In this document: piece by piece, positions 8,969-18,565 of the stretch
Numbering within the stretch: position 1 is the stretch's first letter
How the letters are laid out: every line of letters starts with the position of its first letter
Source of the DNA: Agromyces bracchium
GTDB lineage: Bacteria > Actinomycetota > Actinomycetes > Actinomycetales > Microbacteriaceae
Direction of reading: 5' to 3'
Length of the DNA stretch: 64,000 bases
NCBI RefSeq assembly: GCF_009709675.1
Contig: NZ_WMLB01000042.1
Span: 1 to 64,000, forward strand
Notes under the pieces: model-generated
What the model was told of the DNA's origin: nothing
The model's input: only the letters and a program-made list of their open reading frames with translations
Database searches by the model: none
Made by a program: the position numbers and the translations under genes

Positions 8969-11406
8969 CTCACGCCGTTCCTGATATCTTCGACGATCCG
9001 CCCGACGGCCTCGAGCGCATTGCGCGGGTCGCCGTTCAGCTGCGAGTGCGCAGCAGACGTGGCGACCCCGACCCCAGCCTTCCGGTAGTGCGAGCGCTTG
9101 TCGATCCATCCGTCAAGCGATCGAACCTCACCGTAGAGTGCGAGCGAGATGCGCTGCGAGGTCTTCTTCGTGTCGGTCCAGGTCGTCTCGATGTCCGCGT
9201 GCGGCGTCCCGGTGCTGAGCGCCTCAGTGAAGTAGCGGTCTCGCGCCTGTGCCTCGACCGCGAACCGCAGGAGGCCGGGAAGGACCTTGCGCAGCACGTC
9301 GTCAGGGACCTCGTCGTCGCGCACCAAGGCGGCCGCGTCGCGCAGGTACCGCTGCGGCGGGTCGAATGCGACATCCACCCTCACGCGCGAGCCCGACTCG
9401 CGCGTGACCTCGAGGATCTGGGCGTTCAGGTGCGCGCGGCGAACGGCCGCGGCGAATCGGTCGTCGTGCGAGAACACGATGACCTGGCGAGTCTCGGCGA
9501 TCCTGCCGAGCACGCGCACCAGCCCATCGACCTTCGCTGGGTCCATCGCCTGCACCGGGTCGTCGAGGACGACGAAGCGGAACGGGCTCTCGGGCAGGGT
9601 CGCCCGCGGCAGGAAGAGCGCAAGCGCGAGCGCGTGGAGCTCGCCTTGGCTCAGTACCGTGAGGCCGGCCGCGTCGGTATCGTCGACGGATGCCTCGATG
9701 ACGACATGTCGACGGGTGTTCGTGCTGTCGAGCTTCAGCTTCGAGATCTCGACGTTGCTCTCCTGCCGGAGGTACGACCAGATCTCCTTCGCCTGCACCG
9801 CGATGGGCGCGAGCCGCTCGTTCTTGAGGACGCTGTCGTGGTCCTTCAGCCACTTGACCGCGTGCTTGGCGCTCGCCGCGTCGACCTTCTGGGCGTTCCA
9901 GCGTTCCTGCGCCTCGACGTACGCGCTGAGCCGCGTCGCGGCGGCCACCCATTCGTCATCGCGGGCATCGGCGACCTGCTTGGCGGCGCGCTGCAGCTCG
10001 GCAAGCGCGAGCGCGACATCCGGATGCCTCGTGGTGAGGTGATCGGCCAGGTCGAGGTGCGAAGCAGGCAAGGTCGCCCATTCGGTCCACGCCTCGCGCG
10101 CGAGGGCGGCGAGGTCGCCGAGCTCGCCCACGTCGAGGTGATCGAACGCCGAGGGCACGGCCTGCACGAGGCGCTCGGCATCCGTCCGTGCTCGCCGAAG
10201 CGAGTCGGTTGCGGCGCGCAGGTTGGCCACCTTCACCTCCGCGCCGTCGATCTCGGAACGAGCAAGCGCCGCCCACTCGCCATCCACTCGCCCGACCGCG
10301 CAGACCGGGCACGGGCTGTCGCCGTCATGGTCGTGCAGCTTCAGCGCGGTCGTCAGCAGGTTGACCCGGAGCTCGAGTGCGGTGGATGCGTCGTCGCCCA
10401 CGATTGCGGCCTGCTCTGTGGCCGTGCGCAACCGCGCGACGGCTTCGTTGACCTCGCCGGATGACGGGAGATGCAGCCCGAGTACTGCGTGCAGCGGATC
10501 GCCCGAGCGGTCCGTCGACTCCGAGACTCCCGTGGCGATCGCGCGAAGGGAGGCCAGGTCAGGGTCACGCTTCCTGAGCGCGGCGCGGGCTGCCTGGGCG
10601 CGCTCATCGTCGTCGGCGATCGACTCGAGAGCACCGACAGCCGAACGCTTGCGGTCAGTCGCCTCCTTCTCGGGAAGGCTGAGCTGCTTGGCGTGCGCTT
10701 CGAGCCGCTTGACCGCGCCGGCCAGCTGCTCGAGCCCGAGCACGTTCGCGAGCTTGTCGTAGAGCTTGCTGGGCTCAGAGGTCAGGATGGCGCCGAGCTC
10801 GTCGTACGTGAGGAGCGGGCGGTATGTGGCGAGCGGCGCATCCCAGCCGAGCGAGGCAAGTCCGGCCTCTCGCTTCTGCCCGGGGCGCTGCAGGAAGGTC
10901 GTGTGCGCGTCGCGCGCCGCTTCGGCCTCCCACGCCACCCCGATCTTCGTCTGACCGACGTGCTCCTCGGTGAGCGTGACTTCGATGGACGCGGGGTCAC
11001 CGTCGTGGAGGTTCCGCCACGCGCCATCCCACGCTGCCCCGCGCCGCTCCTGCCATCGCGCAGTGGTTCCCAGCAGCGCAAACTCCAGCGCTTCGGCGAA
11101 GCTGCTCTTGCCCGACCCATTGCGCCCGGCGATGACGGTGAGTCCGGGCGTCGGGCGGAAGTCGAGCTGAGCCTGCTCGCCGATGCCGCGGAAGCCCTGA
11201 ACACGGATCTGCTTGAGAAAGGCGCCGGATGGCTCGGGCTGGGCGTCGTTCTCCAAGGCCCGCTGTCGCGCAGGTGGCTGGTAGTTCGCAACGTCAGCGA
11301 GTGCCGCGTCGCCCTCGAGTGCCGCGACGATGAGCAGCTGCACATCGTCGGTGAGCGCGTCATCGGAATCGAGTCGGGTCTCGATCCAAGCGGTGAGGTC
11401 GAGCAT
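8965..11406 (-). CDS. Zinc-hook SMC/Rad50-like AAA ATPase
   Basis: Encodes 813 aa. The leading ATG follows AAGGACC. After about 75 unusual N-terminal residues the ATPase head begins (LKQIRVQGFRGIGE), with Walker A GRNGSGKSS near residue 98. Two charged, Ala/Leu-rich coiled-coil arms flank a CPVC zinc-hook motif near residue 365. The signature motif LSQGE lies near 585, Walker B FVVLDDPVQAMD near 612, and the switch histidine in FSHDD soon after. A C-terminal extension of about 130 residues (from PPQRYLRDAAALV) is absent from plain Rad50. The architecture resembles defence ATPases such as RloC or Lamassu LmuB, but no effector domain of those families is recognisable. It is the first gene of the six-gene operon and likely senses or loads on DNA. 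Confidence 0.85.
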   Translation of the reverse strand: MLDLTAWIETRLDSDDALTDDVQLLIVAALEGDAALADVANYQPPARQRALENDAQPEPSGAFLKQIRVQGFRGIGEQAQLDFRPTPGLTVIAGRNGSGKSSFAEALEFALLGTTARWQERRGAAWDGAWRNLHDGDPASIEVTLTEEHVGQTKIGVAWEAEAARDAHTTFLQRPGQKREAGLASLGWDAPLATYRPLLTYDELGAILTSEPSKLYDKLANVLGLEQLAGAVKRLEAHAKQLSLPEKEATDRKRSAVGALESIADDDERAQAARAALRKRDPDLASLRAIATGVSESTDRSGDPLHAVLGLHLPSSGEVNEAVARLRTATEQAAIVGDDASTALELRVNLLTTALKLHDHDGDSPCPVCAVGRVDGEWAALARSEIDGAEVKVANLRAATDSLRRARTDAERLVQAVPSAFDHLDVGELGDLAALAREAWTEWATLPASHLDLADHLTTRHPDVALALAELQRAAKQVADARDDEWVAAATRLSAYVEAQERWNAQKVDAASAKHAVKWLKDHDSVLKNERLAPIAVQAKEIWSYLRQESNVEISKLKLDSTNTRRHVVIEASVDDTDAAGLTVLSQGELHALALALFLPRATLPESPFRFVVLDDPVQAMDPAKVDGLVRVLGRIAETRQVIVFSHDDRFAAAVRRAHLNAQILEVTRESGSRVRVDVAFDPPQRYLRDAAALVRDDEVPDDVLRKVLPGLLRFAVEAQARDRYFTEALSTGTPHADIETTWTDTKKTSQRISLALYGEVRSLDGWIDKRSHYRKAGVGVATSAAHSQLNGDPRNALEAVGRIVEDIRNGVR

Positions 11407-11869
11407 CTTTGGTCCTTCGTAGGGGAGGCGACGCCTTCGAGGCTACGAGTGGGCGAATAGTTGGCGGGAGAGCGAATTGCCCTGGGTCCCTCGAACTGGG
11501 GGCATGTCTGGTCGAGTCCACTGACCGCGCGATCCACATCGACGCGACAGCACGGGATGCGGGATGGTCTAATTCCGCTGCTCCTGGACGGGAGGCGGCA
11601 GCGTGGCGTTCAGCGGGACCGGGCGGGAGATTCATGCCGCGCGTCGCCGGGCCCGGCGGCCCAGCACCTGCTCAAGTAGGCGGAGATGATGAATCGGGTC
11701 GCTTGGCGCGCGGGGACGAGCCCGAGCCCATCATCCCAGATTCCTGCGCCTCGCGAGCACGCGCTCTTCAATGACGGCATGTTCGACGAACCTCGTCCGG
11801 GGCACGTGCCCAGCTACCCCGGCCCTCGGACCATCGCTAGATTCGTAATACCCGAACACTGGAGGTTCT
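11407..11869. other. Divergent intergenic region between the SMC-ATPase operon and the Type ISP gene
   Basis: This 463-bp stretch separates two divergently transcribed defence operons and must carry both promoters. Open frames inside it are short, lack ribosome binding sites and have no recognisable products. No clear operator palindrome or terminator was picked out by eye. A GGAGG at 11861-11865 belongs to the rightward restriction gene. Confidence 0.5.
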
Positions 11870-14800
11870 GTGCCCGTCGGTATCCGCGACGTCCTGTCCT
11901 ACATTCGCGACTCGGCGATCGATAAGCGAGATCAGGGCACCCGTTTTGAGTGGCTGATGCGTTCGTACCTGAAAACTGATCCGACGTACGCCACGACGTA
12001 CTCCGACGTCTGGATGTGGAGCGAGTACCCGGGGCGGAACGGCCGGAAGGATGAGGGCATCGACCTCGTCGCGAAGGATGCGCTCACGGGTGAGCTCACC
12101 GCCATCCAGTGCAAGTTCTACGACGAGGGCACGTACCTGACGAAGCCCCACCTCGACGGTTTCGTGTCCGCGTCGGCGAAGGATGGCGAGTTCGCGCGCC
12201 GCATGTTCATCTCGACGACGGACAACTGGAATCAAGCGGCCGAGGCTCACGCAGAGGCGCTGGGCATCACCCGGATCCGGGTGCAAGACCTCGATGCGAG
12301 CCCAATCGACTGGGGCGCGCATATCACAATCGAGATCCCCGAGACCGGCCTGTCGCTGAAGCCGAAGAAGCAGCCGCGGCCGCATCAGGAGGCCGCGATC
12401 GCCGACGCGCTCGAGGGCTTCGCAGAGCATGACCGCGGCAAGCTCATCATGGCGTGCGGCACTGGCAAGACGTTCACGAGCCTGAAGCTGACGGAGCGCG
12501 TGGTGCCCACGGGTGGCACCGCGCTCTTCCTCGTGCCTTCGATCGCGTTGCTCTCGCAGACGCTCAAGGAGTGGAAGGCCGAGTCCGAGGTTCCGATCCG
12601 GGCATTCGCGGTGTGCTCAGACGTCTCGGTCGGCAAGCGTAAGGCTGGTCAGGGCTTCGATGAGGACCTCACCATCATCGACTTGGCCTATCCCGCGACG
12701 ACGAACGCCCGAAGGCTCGCGGCGCAGTTCGCGAAGATCCCGAAGCACGCGGACGGCATCGTCGTGGTGTTCGCCACGTACCAGTCGATCGGCGTGGTCG
12801 CCGAAGCGCAGTCGCTCGGGGTGCCCGCGTTCGATCTCATTGTCTGCGACGAAGCCCACAGAACCACGGGAGTGACGATCGCGGGCGGCGACGAGTCGGC
12901 GTTCGTGAAGGTGCACGATCAGAGCTACCTCGCCGCGCAGAAGCGGCTCTACATGACCGCGACGCCGCGGATCTTTTCCGACGCCGCCGTGGCGAAGGCC
13001 GGCGAGAAGAACGCCGTGCTCGCCGATATGAACGATGAAACGCTCTACGGTCCGGAGTTCCACCGGCTCGGTTTCGGCGACGCAGTTTCGAAGGGTCTGC
13101 TCACCGACTACAAGGTGCTGGTCCTTGCGGTGAACGAGGGTCATGTGTCGGGCCGTTTCCAGCGATTGCTGGCCGACGAGAAGAACGAGCTGCGGCTTGA
13201 GGATGCCGCGAAGATCGTCGGCTGCTGGAACGGGCTGTCGAAGCGTTCGCTCCTGCCCGAGGCGTTCGCCGCTGACCCTGACCCGATGCGACGTGCGGTC
13301 GCGTTCGCGGCGAACATCAAGGAATCCAAGAAGATTGCCCGGATGTTCCAGCAGGTCGTCGAGGCCGAAATTGAAGCGCTGGAGGAGGAAGCGGCCGAAA
13401 CCGCCGAGAACAACGAAAGGACTACGGACCCGCAAACCTATCTGCACTGCGAAGTCGACCATGTTGACGGCACCTACAACATCCTCGAACGCAACCGCCG
13501 CCTCGACTGGCTGAAGGAGGAGGCTGACGCGAGCACCGCCCGAATCCTCACCAATGCCCGCTGTCTCTCTGAGGGCGTCGACGTGCCCGCGCTGGACGCG
13601 GTCATGTTCCTCAACCCACGCAATTCGCAAGTCGACGTGGTGCAGTCCGTCGGACGCGTGATGCGCAAGCTTGAGGGCAAGAACTACGGGTACGTCATCC
13701 TGCCGATCGGGGTGCCCGCCGACATGGATCCGGCGACCGCCCTCGACGACAACGAGAAGTACAAGGTCGTCTGGCAGGTGCTGCAGGCGCTCCGGGCCCA
13801 TGACGAGCGCTTCGACGCCGAGGTGAACAAGCTCGACCTGACCCGTCGCGAGGATTCCCGCGTGCAGGTCGGCGTGATCGGCCAGGGCGGCACCAGCGAT
13901 CACCGTGAACGTGAGGGCGATTCCGCGGCGACCGACACCGAGCTCGACATCGATTGGACCCTCACTCTCGAGCGCTACCACGACGCGATCCTCGCCCGCA
14001 TCGTCGACAAGGTCGGCACGAAGAAGTACTGGGAGACCTGGGCGAAGGATGTCGCCGGCATCGCGACTTCTCAGATCACCCGCATCCGCACCGCGGTCCA
14101 CGACGGCGACGCCGAGCTGAAGACCAAGTTCCAGAAGTTCCTCAAGGGCCTGCAGGACAACCTCAACCCGGCGATCACCGAGTCGGACGCGATCGAGATG
14201 CTCGCACAGCACCTCATCACCCGCCCGGTGTTCGAGGCGCTGTTCGACACCTACCGCTTCAGCGAGCACAACCCCGTCGCGCAGGTCATGCAGGGGATGC
14301 TGGATGCCCTCGCCGGCTCGCACCTCGAGAAGGAGACCGAGCAGCTCGAGGGCTTCTACGAGTCCGTCCGCGTGCGCGCCGAAGGCATCGCGACCGCGGC
14401 CGCGAAGCAGACGATCGTCAAGGAGCTCTACGAGAAGTTCTTCCGCACCGCGTTCGCCGGCACGAGCGATCGCCTCGGCATCGTCTACACGCCGAACGAG
14501 ATCGTCGACTTCATCATCCACTCCGTCGACCAGACGCTCCGCGCCGAGTTCGGCTCCACACTTTCCAGCGAGGGCGTGCACGTCCTCGACCCGTTCACCG
14601 GCACCGGCACCTTCGTTGTCCGCCTCCTGCAGTCCGGGCTCATCAGCCCGGCCGACCTGACGCGCAAGTATCTGACCGAGCTGCATGCGAACGAGATCGT
14701 GCTGCTCGCGTACTACGTCGCCGCCGTCAACATCGAGGAGACCTACCATGCGCTCCTCGCCGAGCACGCGGGGTCGGATGCTCCGGACTATGCGCCGTTC

Positions 14801-16735
14801 CCTGGCATCGTGCTCACCGACACCTTCCAGATGAACGAGGACGACGACGAGTTCGACTCCGCCGGCGTGTTCCCCGAGAACAACGAACGCGTTATCGCTC
14901 AGAAGAACCGCGACATCCGCGTCATCATCGGCAACCCGCCCTACTCCGTTGGACAGGCCAGCGGCAACGATGACAACCAGAACCTCAAGTACAAGACGCT
15001 CGACTACAAGATCGAGCAGACGTACGCGAAGCTCTCCACCGCGCAGAACAAAAACAGCCTCTACGACTCCTACATCCGCGCCATCCGCTGGGCCAGCGAC
15101 CGCATCGGCGAGCAGGGCGTCGTCGCCTATGTCTCCAACGGCGGCTTCATCGACGGCAACACCGCCGACGGCCTCCGCAAGACCCTCGTCGACGAGTTCT
15201 CCTCGCTCTACGTTTTCAACCTCCGAGGCAATGCACGTGGCGCTGGCGAGTTGCGCAAGAAGGAAGCAGGCAACGTGTTTGGCGGTGGTAGCCGCACCAC
15301 TGTGGCGATCTACCTGCTCGTAAAGAACCCGTCGGCCGCCGAGCATGGTCGCTTGTTCTACCACGACATCGGCGACTACCGCACCCGCGAACAGAAACTC
15401 GACATCCTCGCCGAGGCCGTCGACCACGCCACCGTCGAGTGGACCGAACTCACCCCGAACGAACACGGCGACTGGGTGAACCAGCGCAACGCAGCCTTCG
15501 CAGAATTCACGTTGCTCGCGTCCAAGGACAGGGCCGATCAGCTGAGGCCGCGCTTCCTCCAGGCATATTCCGCCGGGCTCCAGTCGAACCGTGACAGCTG
15601 GGTGTACGGCTTCTCAGCCGACGCGGTTCGCGAGAATGTACAGCGCATGATCGCGAACTACAACGCCGAAGTGCGGCGATGGGTTGCCGAGGGGCGGCCG
15701 AGACCAGTCGAGGGGTTCGTTACGAAGGACCCGGCGAGCGTCAGCTGGTCGCGAAGCCTGCGAAACCATCTCGCGCGCGAAAGGCACGTAGAGTTCGACA
15801 AGAGTTCGATTAGGCGCTCGGTCTATCGACCCTTCTGCGCGCAGAACCTCTATTTCGACGCGCACATGAACCACGAGCGTTCCCAGCAACCCAAGTTCTT
15901 CCCGGATGCGGACACGGAGAACTGGGGCTTTTACCTCAACGGCACGCATGCCGCGAGTGAGTTCGCTGCACTCGCGATGGACTCAATTCCCTGCCTCGAC
16001 ATTTACGGCAAGGGCGGCCAGTTCTTCCCGCGATACCACTTCGAGCCAGTGGCATCCGATGATCTGCTCGCCGGGCTCGAAGACGACGGCGCTGGGTATC
16101 GCCGCATCGACAACGTGACCGACGAGATTCTCGTCGACTACCAGGCGAGCTTCGGTGCCGACGTCACGAAGGACGACATCTTCCACTACCTCTACGGCCT
16201 GCTCCACAGCCCCGAGTACCGCGAAACGTACGCCGCTGATCTGAAGAAGATGCTCCCACGCATCCCCAAGGTCACCGCGTTCCGCGAGTTCGCCGCGGCC
16301 GGCGCCGAGCTCGCCGCCCTGCACCGCGACTACGAGTCCGTCGACCCGTATCCGCTGGAGCTATCGGGGAAGTCCGCCGGCGAACCGACGCACGACTTCG
16401 ACCGCTATCGGGTCGCGAAGATGCGCTACGGCAAGAGTGGCAAGAACGTCGACAAGACGACCATCGTCTACAACGCCGGCATCACGATCACGGGCATCCC
16501 ACTTGAGGCGCACGAGTACATGCTCGGCTCGCGCAGCGCGATCGACTGGGTGCTCGAGCGCTACCAGGTCAAGACCGACAAGGCCTCCGGGATCGTCAAC
16601 GACCCGAACGCCTGGGCCGAGGAACACGACGACCCCCGCTACATCCTCGACCTCATCGGTCGGGTCACCGCGTTGAGCGTCCGAACGGTCGAGATCGTCC
16701 GCAACCTGCCCGGCCTGGACCAGGTGACACCGTGA
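11870..16735 (+). CDS. Type ISP single-chain restriction-modification enzyme
   Basis: Encodes 1621 aa from a GTG at 11870, preceded by GGAGG with 4-nt spacing. Domains in order: an N-terminal Mrr-like nuclease (DEGIDLVAKD near residue 62 and AIQCKFY near 83, the D-QxK core); an SF2 translocase with Walker A MACGTGKT near 197, VCDEAHRTTG near 327, MTATPRIF, and helicase motif VVQSVGRVMRK near 590; a coupler region; a gamma-class N6-adenine methyltransferase with motif I DPFTGTGTF near 907 and motif IV IGNPPYS near 1022; and a C-terminal target-recognition region. Order and length match LlaGI/LlaBIII-type Type ISP enzymes, which methylate one strand of an asymmetric site and cut after translocation. 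All catalytic motifs look intact. The stop overlaps the GIY-YIG gene. Confidence 0.95.
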   Translation: MPVGIRDVLSYIRDSAIDKRDQGTRFEWLMRSYLKTDPTYATTYSDVWMWSEYPGRNGRKDEGIDLVAKDALTGELTAIQCKFYDEGTYLTKPHLDGFVSASAKDGEFARRMFISTTDNWNQAAEAHAEALGITRIRVQDLDASPIDWGAHITIEIPETGLSLKPKKQPRPHQEAAIADALEGFAEHDRGKLIMACGTGKTFTSLKLTERVVPTGGTALFLVPSIALLSQTLKEWKAESEVPIRAFAVCSDVSVGKRKAGQGFDEDLTIIDLAYPATTNARRLAAQFAKIPKHADGIVVVFATYQSIGVVAEAQSLGVPAFDLIVCDEAHRTTGVTIAGGDESAFVKVHDQSYLAAQKRLYMTATPRIFSDAAVAKAGEKNAVLADMNDETLYGPEFHRLGFGDAVSKGLLTDYKVLVLAVNEGHVSGRFQRLLADEKNELRLEDAAKIVGCWNGLSKRSLLPEAFAADPDPMRRAVAFAANIKESKKIARMFQQVVEAEIEALEEEAAETAENNERTTDPQTYLHCEVDHVDGTYNILERNRRLDWLKEEADASTARILTNARCLSEGVDVPALDAVMFLNPRNSQVDVVQSVGRVMRKLEGKNYGYVILPIGVPADMDPATALDDNEKYKVVWQVLQALRAHDERFDAEVNKLDLTRREDSRVQVGVIGQGGTSDHREREGDSAATDTELDIDWTLTLERYHDAILARIVDKVGTKKYWETWAKDVAGIATSQITRIRTAVHDGDAELKTKFQKFLKGLQDNLNPAITESDAIEMLAQHLITRPVFEALFDTYRFSEHNPVAQVMQGMLDALAGSHLEKETEQLEGFYESVRVRAEGIATAAAKQTIVKELYEKFFRTAFAGTSDRLGIVYTPNEIVDFIIHSVDQTLRAEFGSTLSSEGVHVLDPFTGTGTFVVRLLQSGLISPADLTRKYLTELHANEIVLLAYYVAAVNIEETYHALLAEHAGSDAPDYAPFPGIVLTDTFQMNEDDDEFDSAGVFPENNERVIAQKNRDIRVIIGNPPYSVGQASGNDDNQNLKYKTLDYKIEQTYAKLSTAQNKNSLYDSYIRAIRWASDRIGEQGVVAYVSNGGFIDGNTADGLRKTLVDEFSSLYVFNLRGNARGAGELRKKEAGNVFGGGSRTTVAIYLLVKNPSAAEHGRLFYHDIGDYRTREQKLDILAEAVDHATVEWTELTPNEHGDWVNQRNAAFAEFTLLASKDRADQLRPRFLQAYSAGLQSNRDSWVYGFSADAVRENVQRMIANYNAEVRRWVAEGRPRPVEGFVTKDPASVSWSRSLRNHLARERHVEFDKSSIRRSVYRPFCAQNLYFDAHMNHERSQQPKFFPDADTENWGFYLNGTHAASEFAALAMDSIPCLDIYGKGGQFFPRYHFEPVASDDLLAGLEDDGAGYRRIDNVTDEILVDYQASFGADVTKDDIFHYLYGLLHSPEYRETYAADLKKMLPRIPKVTAFREFAAAGAELAALHRDYESVDPYPLELSGKSAGEPTHDFDRYRVAKMRYGKSGKNVDKTTIVYNAGITITGIPLEAHEYMLGSRSAIDWVLERYQVKTDKASGIVNDPNAWAEEHDDPRYILDLIGRVTALSVRTVEIVRNLPGLDQVTP

Positions 16736-17574
16736 GCGACGTGTTCGGCGAGGCCGTGCACGAGGAACCGCCCGTTCCGGCTCGCTCGCCGCAGCAGGAG
16801 ATCGAGGATCTCATCCTCGCCAACGAGGGCCGGCTCGGCGACGTCCATCGGCTGTCCCAGGAGGGATTGAGCCCCGAGGAGATCGCGCAGCGCCTCGACG
16901 TCGCCACCGTGGGGTTCGTGTACACGTATCGCACGTACGCCGCCGCTGCGCTGACCGGCAGGGTGCCCGGCGGCACGCACCTTCGGCGCGGGACGATCAG
17001 CGCACTGAACTCCCTCGTGAAGCGCGGGCGCGACGAGCTCTCGCCGGGGGCGATGCAGTTGCTGCAGGCTAACCGTGCCGCCGTCGAACGGGCCGCTAGG
17101 GATGAGGAGATCTCGCCTGCCGAGGCCGCCGCGGACGTGGAGGAGAAGAAGCAGGCGATGCTCACGCTCGCCGAGCTGCGCGGGGTGTCGGGGATCTACG
17201 CGTTCTCCTACGGCTGGTACCTGGAGAGCCCGGTCGACCCGGCTCGCGGAACGACGCTAATCAAGGTCGGTCGAGCCGACGACGTCGCGCTGCGGATTCA
17301 GCAGCACACCTCCGGAGCCCGTGCCCACATGCCCGAGCCGCTCGCGCTGCTCCGCGTCTACGCCCAGGAGCCCGGCAGCCTCACCGAGACGGAACGCCTC
17401 TTCCACGATCTCCTCGAGGCAGCCGGTCACGGCAACCCGCGGAGGCGGGGCCTGAACCGCAGCGAGGTGGGACGCGAGTGGTTTCTCACCAGCGAGGACT
17501 ACCTCGACACCGTCGCACGAGCGCTTAAGCTCCGCACGCTGTATCTCGGATGGTCGGAGTTCGGCGGCGACTGA
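16732..17574 (+). CDS. GIY-YIG (T5orf172-like) nuclease-family protein
   Basis: Encodes 280 aa from a GTG whose GTGA overlaps the Type ISP stop. Residues 1-140 are a helical region with a likely helix-turn-helix (LSQEGLSPEEIAQRLDV). The C-terminal half carries the GIY-YIG fold: GVSGIYAFSYGWY, then TLIKVGRADDVALRIQQH with the expected Arg/Lys, an acidic helix SLTETERLFHDLLEAA, and GREWFLTSEDYLDTV, typical of the T5orf172 (MUG113) branch. Coupling to the restriction enzyme suggests an accessory DNA-binding or nicking protein of that R-M system. A fixed GIY-YIG partner of Type ISP enzymes is not something I can cite. Confidence 0.8.
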   Translation: MSDVFGEAVHEEPPVPARSPQQEIEDLILANEGRLGDVHRLSQEGLSPEEIAQRLDVATVGFVYTYRTYAAAALTGRVPGGTHLRRGTISALNSLVKRGRDELSPGAMQLLQANRAAVERAARDEEISPAEAAADVEEKKQAMLTLAELRGVSGIYAFSYGWYLESPVDPARGTTLIKVGRADDVALRIQQHTSGARAHMPEPLALLRVYAQEPGSLTETERLFHDLLEAAGHGNPRRRGLNRSEVGREWFLTSEDYLDTVARALKLRTLYLGWSEFGGD

Positions 17575-17590
17575 GCGAAGCGCCTGAACT

Positions 17591-17614
17591 GTGCCCGGCC
17601 ATGGCTCGGGCACG
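17591..17614. other. Short inverted repeat directly before the next gene
   Basis: GTGCCCG (17591-17597) pairs with CGGGCAC (17608-17614). The inner GCC and GGC can extend the stem with one bulge. It ends exactly where the ATG of the downstream gene begins. No T-tract follows, so it is more likely an RNA or protein control site than a classical terminator. The GTG inside it is also a possible start codon. Confidence 0.4.
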
Positions 17615-18565
17615 ATGACATCCTTCAAGCCCGTCCCGCAGGACAAGCCAACTCAGATGTCACCTACGCGTGCACCAGACCCTTTCGTCGAGTTGTCGCG
17701 AGAGGGAGAGAACAAGGTCACGATTCCGTTTGTGGCGGGTAAGTCCAAACTCTCCGACGAGGGCGTCGAAAAGACGCTCGTCGTTCGCAACGTAGAGATC
17801 CTTGGCCCGACGCCCTACATCGGCGGCACGGTGAACGTTGCGATTGGTCTCGTCGCTTCCGTTGCGAACGATTACTTCGACAATCTCGTCGGCGTGCTGG
17901 AATCATTCAGTGACGCGCTGGGCGGCAAAGCGCTGAGTGAGTCGCTCAACATGGTGGAGCCGCTCAAAGAAGGAGCGGAGTCGCTGCTGGGCATCGGCGA
18001 TCTTCGACCCATCGTTGGAGTACAGAACGGCTTCGATGCCGCCGAGGATGGCGGCATTGGGGTACTCAAGACTGGCCTCTATGCGGTTGTAAACGTCGAT
18101 GAATCTGAGAACTTTGGCCCGTGGCTGCCTTATCAGAATGATCAGCTCATGGCTGAGTACAAGGATGGGAAGACTCGGCCGGTCGATTTCGACTACTTAG
18201 TGTTCCGGATTGAGGCGACGGGTGAAATGCCTGACTATCGGAGGTTCCCAACGCTGAACCGCTTGAAGTCAAAGGTCATGGAGGCTGCCATCGCCGATCC
18301 GAAGCTACGATCGAAGGCATACAAGGACGCAATTGCGGCGTTCGATCTGGCGGTGCTCGCTGACGCGGACTTGGTAGGTGCGCATCGCGTGCAGATCCGG
18401 GACGGTATCCGGAAAGAAGTGCGACAGATTGTCGGCGTTGACTCTTCGGCTCAGTCCGTGGAGCTTGATACGAAGAAGGGAGCCAGGTCGAAGTCAATTG
18501 CTGCCTCCGCGAAGTTCGGACCGAAGTGGGATCGTGCGGTCCTGATGGCTAGGCGCATCACATGA
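17615..18565 (+). CDS. Unrecognised protein of about 316 aa, atypical composition
   Basis: I do not recognise this family. The ATG at 17615 (MTSFKPVPQD) directly follows a hairpin; a GTG at 17591 and an ATG at 17657 are alternatives, and none has a good ribosome binding site. The protein is soluble, with no signal peptide or membrane helix. A conserved-looking N-terminal part (FVELSREGENKVTIPFVAGK, then EKTLVVRNVEILGP) precedes a hydrophobic/amphipathic segment (GGTVNVAIGLVASVANDYF). The C-terminus is Lys/Arg rich. Codon use is clearly more A/T-rich than in the 30-60 kb region, consistent with transfer. It lies 40 nt after the GIY-YIG gene on the same strand, so it may be part of the same operon. 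Confidence 0.6.
   Translation: MTSFKPVPQDKPTQMSPTRAPDPFVELSREGENKVTIPFVAGKSKLSDEGVEKTLVVRNVEILGPTPYIGGTVNVAIGLVASVANDYFDNLVGVLESFSDALGGKALSESLNMVEPLKEGAESLLGIGDLRPIVGVQNGFDAAEDGGIGVLKTGLYAVVNVDESENFGPWLPYQNDQLMAEYKDGKTRPVDFDYLVFRIEATGEMPDYRRFPTLNRLKSKVMEAAIADPKLRSKAYKDAIAAFDLAVLADADLVGAHRVQIRDGIRKEVRQIVGVDSSAQSVELDTKKGARSKSIAASAKFGPKWDRAVLMARRIT

Noticed and set aside
12617..15466. Long open frame on the minus strand opposite the Type ISP gene
   Set aside because: It is a by-product of GC-rich third positions in the real gene. The composition is odd (Val/Asp/Glu/Arg rich), it has no known motif, and the opposite strand shows complete restriction-modification motifs.
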